Source of the DNA: Algibacter_G agarivorans | GTDB taxonomy: Bacteria; Bacteroidota; Bacteroidia; Flavobacteriales; Flavobacteriaceae | Assembly (NCBI RefSeq): GCF_039543245.1 | Contig: NZ_BAABJJ010000001.1 | Location: 1 to 64,000 of the forward strand | Direction: 5' to 3' | DNA: 64,000 nucleotides | Shown here: piece by piece, positions 57,680 through 64,000 of the stretch | How positions within the stretch are numbered: position 1 is the first letter of the stretch | How the letters are laid out: the number at the start of each line of letters is the position of its first letter | Position numbers and translations under genes: made by a program | The notes under the pieces: model-generated | Database searches by the model: none | Told to the model about the DNA's origin: nothing | Seen by the model: only the letters and a program-made list of their open reading frames with translations

Positions 57680-57704
57680 AAAAGCCTTAAAAACAAGGCT
57701 TTTA
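57680..57704. terminator. Terminator between M48 and ankyrin genes
   Basis: Stem AAAAGCCTT / AAGGCTTTT with an AAAAAC loop; both convergent genes end nearby. Confidence 0.72.
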
Positions 57705-57742
57705 CGAGTGACTAACTCAAAATAATTATGATACGTTTATAA

Positions 57743-58144
57743 TTATTTTTTCTTTTTAGATTTTGCTAATACCGCTTCTATAACTACAACTGCATCTGTA
57801 GCTCCATGTAATTCTGCGTACTTAGCTGCTGTCATCTTTTTATCAGATTTCACTTTTAAATTAGCTCCTTGTTCTATTAACAATTTTAAAATTTCAACTC
57901 TGTTAAATTTTGCGGCATACATTGCAGGTGTCATCCCATCGGATTTAGCATTAACATCTGCACCTCTGCTAATCAGTTTTTGTACAGTTTCTAAATCACC
58001 TTTTGCTATGGAAACACAAAATGAGTTTACTTTAAAATACGTTTCTACATCGTAATTTTTAACAGTTGGATTTACTGGGGTAGCATTTACAGATACCATT
58101 GAAAAGCATAATGCGATTGCGGAAATAATGATTGTTTTTTTCAT
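57743..58144 (-). CDS. Exported ankyrin-repeat protein
   Basis: A 133-residue protein with a signal peptide (about 1-21, IISAIALCFSMVSVNA). The mature part has two or three ankyrin repeats: DLETVQKLISRGADVNAKSDGMTPAMYAAKFN (about 55-86) and RVEILKLLIEQGANLKVKSDKKMTAAKYAELHG (about 87-119). The C-terminus is basic (KSKKKK). It probably binds another protein in the periplasm; no partner is identified. A 249-bp gap follows before gpmI. Confidence 0.85.
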   Translation of the reverse strand: MKKTIIISAIALCFSMVSVNATPVNPTVKNYDVETYFKVNSFCVSIAKGDLETVQKLISRGADVNAKSDGMTPAMYAAKFNRVEILKLLIEQGANLKVKSDKKMTAAKYAELHGATDAVVVIEAVLAKSKKKK

Positions 58145-58362
58145 GATGAAAGATTTTAATTTGATTATTGATTTACGTTTTTTGATATACTAAAGAGACG
58201 ATAATAATTTTAATTCGTTACAGAAAAAATGATTTATAACACATTTTTAACGTTTAATTTACATAACATTAACGAAATGATTGCTTTATTAAAAAATCAT
58301 AAAAAGCCTTGAATATCGGGGTATTTCAAGTATATTTTTAAGCTTATTTTATTAAACTTAGC

Positions 58363-58370
58363 TATCTTTG
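58363..58370 (+). promoter_or_regulatory. Promoter -7 element before gpmI
   Basis: TATCTTTG, a full match to TAnnTTTG, 23 nt before the gpmI ATG. The -33 box is not convincing. No other feature is seen in the 58145-58393 gap. Confidence 0.45.
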
Positions 58371-58393
58371 TTGAATATTAAAATTTTAACAAA

Positions 58394-59911
58394 ATGAACA
58401 AAAAAGTCATCTTAATGATACTTGATGGTTGGGGCAATTCTCCAGACCCAAAAGTTTCTGCAATCGATCATGCCAATACACCTTTTATAGACACTTTATA
58501 TAAAAAATACCCATTCGCTACTTTACGAACGGATGGTTTACATGTTGGTTTACCAGAAGGTCAAATGGGAAATAGCGAAGTCGGCCACATGAATCTAGGT
58601 GCAGGTAGAATTGTTTATCAAGATTTGGTTAAAGTTAATTTAGCTGTTAAAAACAAAACACTTAATCAAGAGAAAGTTTTAGTTGATGCTTTTAATTATG
58701 CGAAAACTAATAATAAGGATGTTCATTTTTTAGGACTATTAAGTGATGGCGGTGTACACTCTCACATCAATCACTTATACGGCTTACTAGATGCTGCTAA
58801 CGATTTTGGACTAACTAACACGTATGTTCATGCCTTTACAGATGGACGCGATGTAGATCCAAAAGCTGGGTATGGTTTCTTAACAGAATTAGAAAGTCAT
58901 TTAGAAAAAACCAATAGCAAATTGGCAACCGTTACTGGAAGATATTATGCCATGGATAGAGATAAACGATGGGAACGTGTAAAACTAGCCTATGATGGTA
59001 TGGTTAATAGTGTTGGAGAAAAATCCACCAATGTTACAGACACTATCCAAAAACATTACAATAATGATATTACAGATGAATTCATTAAACCAATCATAAT
59101 GATTGATGATTCTGGTAACCCCGTAGCTAATATTAAAGATGATGATGTAGTTATCTTTTTCAATTTCAGAACAGATCGTGGACGTGAATTAACGGAAGCT
59201 TTATCGCAAACCGATTTCCACGAACAAAATATGCATAAACTTAATTTGCATTACGTAACGCTCACAAATTACAACGATACCTATAAGAATATTAACGTTA
59301 TTTTCAACAAAGAAAATTTAACAGAAACCTTAGGTGAAGTTTTAGAAAAAAACAAAAAAAAACAAATCAGAATTGCTGAAACAGAAAAATATCCTCATGT
59401 TACATTTTTCTTTTCTGGCGGAAGAGAAGCCCCTTTTGAAGGAGAGAAAAGAATTTTAAGAAATTCCCCTAAGGTTGCCACATACGATTTAAAACCTGAA
59501 ATGAGCGCTTACGAATTACGTGATGCATTAATTCCTGAATTAGAAAAAGGGGATGTAGATTTTGTTTGTTTAAATTTTGCAAATGGTGATATGGTTGGAC
59601 ATACTGGAGTTATGGAAGCTGCAATAAAAGCCTGCGAAGTTGTTGATGAGTGCGTAAAAGACGTAGTAACCACAGCTCTTGAAAATGGTTATACCACACT
59701 TCTTATTGCCGACCATGGAAACTGCGAAACTATGATAAACCCAGATGGCTCGCCAAATACGGCGCATACAACAAATCCTGTTCCAGTTATTTTAATCGAC
59801 AATGAATTAGAGACTATAAAAGATGGCCTATTAGGAGATATGGCCCCGACCATTTTAAAACTTATGGGCGTAGAACAACCGGAAGCCATGACACAGCATC
59901 CACTAGTATAA
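58394..59911 (+). CDS. gpmI: 2,3-bisphosphoglycerate-independent phosphoglycerate mutase
   Basis: Interconverts 3- and 2-phosphoglycerate in glycolysis, Mn-dependent. 505 residues, full length. Seen: LMILDGWGNSPD (metal Asp), the phospho-Ser in MGNSEVGHMNLGAGR, the SDGGVHSHINHL segment, TDGRDVDPKAGYGF, GRYYAMDRDKRWER, FFNFRTDRGRELTEA, FLFSGGREAPFEGE-type HVTFFFSGGREAPF, NFANGDMVGHTG (metal ligands), and LIADHGNCETM. Single gene behind a good -7 element. Confidence 0.95.
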   Translation: MNKKVILMILDGWGNSPDPKVSAIDHANTPFIDTLYKKYPFATLRTDGLHVGLPEGQMGNSEVGHMNLGAGRIVYQDLVKVNLAVKNKTLNQEKVLVDAFNYAKTNNKDVHFLGLLSDGGVHSHINHLYGLLDAANDFGLTNTYVHAFTDGRDVDPKAGYGFLTELESHLEKTNSKLATVTGRYYAMDRDKRWERVKLAYDGMVNSVGEKSTNVTDTIQKHYNNDITDEFIKPIIMIDDSGNPVANIKDDDVVIFFNFRTDRGRELTEALSQTDFHEQNMHKLNLHYVTLTNYNDTYKNINVIFNKENLTETLGEVLEKNKKKQIRIAETEKYPHVTFFFSGGREAPFEGEKRILRNSPKVATYDLKPEMSAYELRDALIPELEKGDVDFVCLNFANGDMVGHTGVMEAAIKACEVVDECVKDVVTTALENGYTTLLIADHGNCETMINPDGSPNTAHTTNPVPVILIDNELETIKDGLLGDMAPTILKLMGVEQPEAMTQHPLV

Positions 59912-59931
59912 TTATCAAAAAATAAATTGTT

Positions 59932-59939
59932 TAATTTTG
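59932..59939 (+). promoter_or_regulatory. Promoter -7-like element before 59965
   Basis: TAATTTTG fits TAnnTTTG, 25 nt upstream of the HAD-like gene. Only the -7 half is seen. Confidence 0.35.
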
Positions 59940-59964
59940 CATTCAACTCAAGTCTTTGATTTAA

Positions 59965-60369
59965 ATGAATTTTAGTGATACGCTGATAATTGCAGTCGAT
60001 TTTGATGGTACTATTGTAGAGGATGCCTACCCGAGAATAGGTAAGCCTATCTTGTTTGCGTTCGAAACTTTAAAAAAACTTCAATCCGAAGGGCATCGCC
60101 TTATTTTATGGACGTACAGATCTGGTCATAGATTAGATGAAGCTGTAAAATTTTGTGAAGATAACGACATTCATTTTTATGCTGTAAATAGTAGTTTCCC
60201 AGAAGAAGAATACAGTAATGAGGTGAGCAGAAAAATTAATGCCGATTTATTTATTGACGATAGAAATATTGGTGGCTTTTATGGCTGGGGCGAAATATAT
60301 CAATTGCTAACAAACTCAACGCCACCTATACCGGAAAAGAAAAAAGGGTTATTCAGTTTCTTTAAATAG
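59965..60369 (+). CDS. Small HAD-superfamily hydrolase (BT0820-like)
   Basis: A 134-residue HAD-fold protein. Motif I is IIAVDFDGTIVED (nucleophile Asp and acid/base Asp at about 11-13), motif II LILWTYRSG (Thr), and motif IV LFIDDRNIGGF. A cap domain is essentially absent, as in the short BT0820-like family. It likely removes a phosphate from a small molecule; the substrate is unknown. Follows gpmI by 53 bp. Confidence 0.88.
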   Translation: MNFSDTLIIAVDFDGTIVEDAYPRIGKPILFAFETLKKLQSEGHRLILWTYRSGHRLDEAVKFCEDNDIHFYAVNSSFPEEEYSNEVSRKINADLFIDDRNIGGFYGWGEIYQLLTNSTPPIPEKKKGLFSFFK

Positions 60370-60376
60370 CTTAATA

Positions 60377-61642
60377 TTATATTAAATTAAAATAGCCCTT
60401 ATCAATAGATTCTCTATGATCAGGATGTGCAATGTTAACTAACGCCTTTACTCGATCTTTAATTGTTTTTCCATACAAATTAGCAACTCCATATTCTGTA
60501 ACCACATAATGTACATGAGACCTTGTTGTAACCACGCCAGCTCCCGGTTTTAACGATGGTACAATTCTACTAATACCTTTTTTAGTAACAGAAGGCAATG
60601 CTATAATAGCCTTACCGCCTTCGCTTAAAGAAGCTCCTCTTATATAATCCATTTGTCCACCAACTCCTGAATACATTTTTGCACCTAAAGAGTCTGCACA
60701 AACCTGACCAGTAACATCCACTTCAATAGCAGAATTTATTGCCACCATTCTGGGATTTTGCTTAATAATCGAAACATCATTGACATAATCTGAAGCGCGC
60801 ATTTCTATAAATGGATTATCATCTATATAGTCATATAAACGCTTAGATCCTGCTATAAATGTTGTTAAAGCACGCCCTGGATTAATACTTTTATAATTTC
60901 CGTTTATGACATCGCTTAGAATTAAATCAATAACACCATCAGAAAACATTTCAGTATGTAACCCTAAATCTTTATGATTTGTAAGTCGCGATAATACGGC
61001 ATTTGGTATGTTTCCAACTCCCATTTGCAAAGTACTTCTATCCTCAATCAAATTGGCAATATAATCGCCAATTTTATCTTCTATAATGCTGGGTTTTCCA
61101 TAAATATGCGTTGGTATAGGTTCGTTACATGCTACAAACAAATCAATTTCAGTAAAATGAATAATTCCATCTCCATGAGTTCTTGGCATCTGTTCATTTA
61201 CCTGTGCTATTACAATTTTAGCATTATCAATTGCAGCTAAAGTTGCTTCTACCGAAACCCCTAATGAGCAATACCCGTGTTTATCTGGAACCGAAACATG
61301 AATTAAAGCGACATCCAATGGCAAAATATTCCTTTTGAACAATAAAGGAAGTTCGCTTAAAAAAACGGGAGTATAAGACCCATTGCCAGCAGCTAATGTA
61401 TGACGGACATTATTTCCAATGAAAAAAGAATTTACATGAAAGCTATCACGTAATTCAGGATTAGCATAAGGTGCTTCTCCTTCAACATGCAAATGACAAA
61501 CCTCAACATTTTGAAGTTCCTCATACCTATCAGACATAGCTTTCATTAATAACTGAGGAGCAGCAGCGGCAGCTTGAACATAAACCCTATCATTGCTTTT
61601 TATGACCTTAACTGCGTCTTCTAGATTTACAACCTGATACAT
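60377..61642 (-). CDS. Acetyl-CoA hydrolase/transferase family protein
   Basis: A 421-residue CoA-transferase family I-like enzyme (acetyl-CoA hydrolase / 4-hydroxybutyrate CoA-transferase group). Seen: VYVQAAAAAPQLLMKAMSDR, PLDVALIHVSVPDKHGYCSLGVSVE, LQMGVGNIPNAVLSRL, GLHTEMFSDGVIDL (catalytic Glu region), GQVCADSLGAKMYSGVGGQMDYIRGASLS, and HYVVTEYGVANLYGKTIKDR. It probably moves CoA between acyl acids such as acetate and succinate or hydroxybutyrate; the exact acids are not readable. Convergent with the HAD gene. Confidence 0.9.
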   Translation of the reverse strand: MYQVVNLEDAVKVIKSNDRVYVQAAAAAPQLLMKAMSDRYEELQNVEVCHLHVEGEAPYANPELRDSFHVNSFFIGNNVRHTLAAGNGSYTPVFLSELPLLFKRNILPLDVALIHVSVPDKHGYCSLGVSVEATLAAIDNAKIVIAQVNEQMPRTHGDGIIHFTEIDLFVACNEPIPTHIYGKPSIIEDKIGDYIANLIEDRSTLQMGVGNIPNAVLSRLTNHKDLGLHTEMFSDGVIDLILSDVINGNYKSINPGRALTTFIAGSKRLYDYIDDNPFIEMRASDYVNDVSIIKQNPRMVAINSAIEVDVTGQVCADSLGAKMYSGVGGQMDYIRGASLSEGGKAIIALPSVTKKGISRIVPSLKPGAGVVTTRSHVHYVVTEYGVANLYGKTIKDRVKALVNIAHPDHRESIDKGYFNLI

Positions 61643-61739
61643 CGTCCTTAATTTAGTTTACCAAAACTATTCATTTCAAATATGAAAAAAAATGTCAAAA
61701 GTCATAAAAACAGCTAAAAAAACAATTGCTAAAATTAAG

Positions 61740-61747
61740 TATCTTTG
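61740..61747 (+). promoter_or_regulatory. Promoter -7 element deciding the map start
   Basis: TATCTTTG, full match to TAnnTTTG, 17 nt before ATG 61764. It lies inside the longer in-frame reading from 61692, which argues that the upstream ATG is not used. Confidence 0.5.
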
Positions 61748-61763
61748 CCAATATTTTTCAAGT

Positions 61764-62582
61764 ATGATTATAGTAAAAACAAAAGAAGAAATTGAGTTAA
61801 TGCGCGAAAGTGCATTAATTGTATCTAAAACACTAGGAGAAGTTGCAAAGGCAATAAAACCAGGAGTTACTACACTTCAGTTAGATAAAATTGCTGAAGA
61901 ACACATAAGAGACCATGGTGCCACACCAGGCTTTTTAGGCTTATACGATTTCCCTAATACGCTATGTATGAGTCCTAATACACAAGTAGTTCATGGTATA
62001 CCAAATGAAGACCCTTTGATTGAAGGTGACATTATTTCCATTGATTGTGGTGCGCTTAAAAATGGGTTTTATGGCGATCATGCATACACTTTTGCTGTTG
62101 GGGAAATTGCTACTGAAACCGAAAAATTGCTTCAAGTCACTAAAGAATCATTATACGTTGGAATAAGAGAATTTAAGGCCAATAATCGCGTGGGAGACGT
62201 AGGTTATGCTATCCAAAAATATTGCGAAGACCATGGATATGGCGTAGTAAGAGAATTAGTTGGACATGGGTTAGGCAGTAAAATGCATGAAGACCCAGAA
62301 ATGCCAAATTACGGAAAACGTGGCAAAGGCAAAAAGTTTGTTGAAGGCATGGTTGTCGCTATTGAACCTATGATTAATATGGGAACACATCGTATTAAAC
62401 AACATAGAGATGGTTGGACAATTACTACTTTAGACAATAAACCATCTGCACATTTCGAGCACGATGTAGCCCTTGTTGATGGTAAACCTGAATTGCTATC
62501 AACCTTTGCATATATTTATGAGGCATTGGGAATTATTTCTAATGAGGAGGATGAGTTTCGTCAAAAAGCCTTGATATTATAG
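61764..62582 (+). CDS. map: Type I methionine aminopeptidase
   Basis: Removes N-terminal Met from nascent proteins. About 272 residues from ATG 61764 (MIIVKTKEEIELMRES), normal for the family. All five metal ligands can be seen: IISIDCGALKNGFYGDHAYTF (two Asp), LVGHGLGSKMHEDPEMPNYG (His), VVAIEPMIN (Glu), and SAHFEHDVALV (Glu), plus TPGFLGLYDFPNTLCMSPN with the substrate-site His in VVHGIP. The reading from 61692 is rejected because it spans the promoter. Confidence 0.95.
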   Translation: MIIVKTKEEIELMRESALIVSKTLGEVAKAIKPGVTTLQLDKIAEEHIRDHGATPGFLGLYDFPNTLCMSPNTQVVHGIPNEDPLIEGDIISIDCGALKNGFYGDHAYTFAVGEIATETEKLLQVTKESLYVGIREFKANNRVGDVGYAIQKYCEDHGYGVVRELVGHGLGSKMHEDPEMPNYGKRGKGKKFVEGMVVAIEPMINMGTHRIKQHRDGWTITTLDNKPSAHFEHDVALVDGKPELLSTFAYIYEALGIISNEEDEFRQKALIL

Positions 62583-62587
62583 TCATT

Positions 62588-63052
62588 ACACTGAGATTCG
62601 CAGAGAGACACAGAGAATTCTCAACTTCTATTAAAAAACATTAATGTATAACAAGATTACAGAAAATATTATTGGAGCCACTATTGATGTTCATAAGACA
62701 CTTGGCCCTGGCTTGTTGGAATCTGCTTATCAAGAATGTTTGTATTACGAATTAAAATCTATTGGATATTCAGTTCAAAAAGAAGTTTCACGACCTATCA
62801 TCTACAAAGATTTAAAGTTAAATCAAGGATACAGAATTGATCTACTCATTGAAAATAGAATTAAAAACTGTAGAGAAATTTACCGATGTCCACTATGCTC
62901 AAATCTTAACATATATGAAACTAGGTAATTACCCTTTAGGATTGTTGATCAACTTTAATACTAAACTTTTAAAAAACGGGATTAAACGATTCATAAACTC
63001 AACTGAGTAAGAACTCTGTGAGCCTCTGTGTCTCTCTGCGAATCTCGGTGTA
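62588..63052 (+). mobile_element. GxxExxY gene bracketed by inverted repeats
   Basis: ACTGAGATTCGCAGAGAGAC followed by ACAGAG (62590-62615) on the left, and on the right CTCTGTGTCTCTCTGCGAAT with CTCGG (63024-63048) in inverted orientation; the outer 22 bp or so match nearly perfectly. They enclose one broken GxxExxY gene. This parallels the GIY-YIG and DUF559 elements in the same window, with a different repeat. Unit borders are seen; mobility is inferred. Confidence 0.6.
62644..63010 (+). pseudogene. GxxExxY protein (PD-(D/E)xK_3-type), frameshifted
   Basis: The 5' part (MYNKITENIIGATIDVHKTLGPGLLESAYQECLYYEL, RPIIYKDLKLNQGYRIDLLIENR) is a typical GxxExxY protein with GLLESAY and the catalytic-like RIDLLIEN. 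Normal members continue with a V-I-V-E-L-K-T-V-E-type catalytic strand. Here the frame shifts at about 62857: the sequence ELKTVEKFTDVHYAQILTYMKLGNYPLGLLINF...INSTE is present in the +1 frame (62858-63010). Loss of about 8 or 11 bp just before the ExK motif fits. The residual first-frame protein (94 codons, ending 62928) lacks the rest of the nuclease core. Confidence 0.82.
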
Positions 63053-63057
63053 CAACT

Positions 63058-63855
63058 ATGAAAAAACTCTTCAAGTTCATATTAAATTCAGTCCCCAGAC
63101 CTTTATTAATCAGGTTAAGTTATTTAGTACGTCCTATTTTAGCATTTTTTCTTAAAGGAGATACATTCACTGACCCTATTGATGGAAAAAGCTTTAAAAC
63201 GTTTTTACCTTACGGATATGGAAAACAAAGACATAATGTGCTATCACCTTCTACCCTTTCATTAGAGCGCCATAGATTATTATGGTTGTATCTTCAGAAT
63301 GAAACAAACTTCTTTTCAAAAGATACCGACACAACCCCGAAAGCTTTCGAAACAACACTTAGAGTACTTCATTTTGCACCTGAACAATGTTTTTTAAAAC
63401 GTTTTAAAAAATTAACCCATTTAGATTATACAACTACCGATTTAGAATCTCCAATTGCAGATGTAAAAGCAGATATTTGCAATCTACCTTTTGAAGATAA
63501 TAGTTACGATATTATTTTTTGCAACCATGTTTTAGAACACATTCCAGACGATACAAAAGCCATGCAAGAATTGTATCGTGTTTTGAAAGTTGGTGGTATG
63601 GGCATATTTCAAATCCCTCAAGATTTATCCCGAGAAAAAACCTTTGAAGATAATACGATTACTGATAAAAAAGAACGTGCCAAAATCTTTGGACAGTATG
63701 ACCATGTTCGGGTTTATGGTTTAGATTATTTTGACAAACTTCGAAGTATCGGTTTCAAGGTTGAAGCAGTTGATTACACTTCAAAACTTTCCGAAGTAGA
63801 TATTACCAAGTACTGTTTAGCTAAGGGAGAGGTTATTCCTGTAGTACATAAATAG
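63058..63855 (+). CDS. Class I SAM-dependent methyltransferase
   Basis: About 265 residues. N-terminal hydrophobic, basic segment (KKLFKFILNSVPRPLLIRLSYLVRPILAFFLKGD), then FKTFLPYGYGKQRHNVLSPSTLSLERHRLLWLYL, the SAM core VLHFAPEQCFLKRF, and DVKADICNLPFEDNSYDIIFCNHVLEHIPDDTKAMQELYRVLKVGGMGIFQIP (methyltransferase type 11 motifs). The start at 63058 is chosen because the frame upstream (63028) is repeat. Substrate unknown; similar proteins in Flavobacteria often lie near surface-glycan genes. Confidence 0.88.
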   Translation: MKKLFKFILNSVPRPLLIRLSYLVRPILAFFLKGDTFTDPIDGKSFKTFLPYGYGKQRHNVLSPSTLSLERHRLLWLYLQNETNFFSKDTDTTPKAFETTLRVLHFAPEQCFLKRFKKLTHLDYTTTDLESPIADVKADICNLPFEDNSYDIIFCNHVLEHIPDDTKAMQELYRVLKVGGMGIFQIPQDLSREKTFEDNTITDKKERAKIFGQYDHVRVYGLDYFDKLRSIGFKVEAVDYTSKLSEVDITKYCLAKGEVIPVVHK

Positions 63856-63862
63856 TACACAT

Positions 63863-64000
63863 TTAACTTTCAGGGAAGTTATTAAATGATACGGTTTCCA
63901 ATTCTTTTTTGTTATTTTCAAAAATCAAAAACACTTTAAGTTCTAGATGCGATTTTAAAAATGATTTTACTTTTTGAACGCCCATAGCTTTAAAAGCAGT
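63863..64000 (-). CDS. Partial CDS, C-terminal 45 residues
   Basis: On the minus strand an open frame enters from the window end and stops at TAA (63863-63865). It encodes TAFKAMGVQKVKSFLKSH followed by a LELKVFLIFENNKKELETVSFNNFPES tail. The sequence looks like a genuine protein end (no low complexity, good codon use), but I do not recognise the family from this fragment. It is convergent with the methyltransferase gene, 7 bp apart. Confidence 0.5.
   Translation of the reverse strand, partial: TAFKAMGVQKVKSFLKSHLELKVFLIFENNKKELETVSFNNFPES

Overview
This window looks like a chromosomal segment of a marine-type member of the Flavobacteriaceae (Bacteroidota). The DNA is AT-rich, gene starts lack strong Shine-Dalgarno sequences, and promoters resemble the Bacteroidota pattern (TTTG, about 20 bp, TAnnTTTG). 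Many products are typical of the group: tetraacyldisaccharide 4'-kinase, a Flavobacteria-type DUF1573 protein, VF530, M1 and M48 peptidases. Short palindromic repeats occupy many intergenic gaps. No rRNA, prophage or CRISPR array was seen; one tRNA-Gly(UCC) is present. All family assignments are from reading motifs, with no database search.

Layout. 1-2700: small membrane protein, two rhodaneses and two thioredoxin-fold proteins, all on the minus strand. 2778-10488: tryptophan biosynthesis operon trpEGDC(FB)A, preceded by a promoter, a 15-codon leader peptide with tandem Trp codons and a terminator (a likely attenuator). Repeats sit in most gaps of this operon; two of them are read through in frame, so TrpF carries a repeat-encoded insert and is joined to TrpB without a stop codon. 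10493-33407: housekeeping genes (trmL, DEAD-box helicase, valS, murB, two ECF sigma factors and one anti-sigma factor, aquaporin, lipA, GAPDH, hybrid histidine kinase, lpxK, Nif3-like, DUF164). 33408-34264: a long repeat-rich gap. 34265: msrA. 35065-37999: a retron cassette (phosphoribosyltransferase-like effector, structured ncRNA, reverse transcriptase) bounded by short inverted repeats. 40201-48737: a kynurenine catabolic cluster (kynU, kmo, RidA-type deaminase, aldehyde dehydrogenase, SDR, 3-hydroxyanthranilate dioxygenase, ACMS decarboxylase), so tryptophan synthesis and breakdown of its kynurenine products are encoded about 30 kb apart. 48824-64000: further housekeeping and metabolic genes (tatA, M1 peptidase, pepE, GNATs, M48 peptidase, gpmI, acetyl-CoA hydrolase family protein, map).

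The most interesting themes are: (1) the retron, a probable anti-phage system whose effector has a doubtful start; (2) three unrelated small nuclease-family genes (GIY-YIG, DUF559, GxxExxY) each enclosed by its own inverted palindromic repeat, suggesting minimal nuclease-carrying mobile elements; (3) domestication of repeats inside trpF and as a TrpF-TrpB linker; (4) the trp leader attenuator with a nuclease element wedged between it and trpE; and (5) a dispersed structured repeat (GGCGTTACC...CCCTAACGC) present at least five times and carrying nested secondary repeats.
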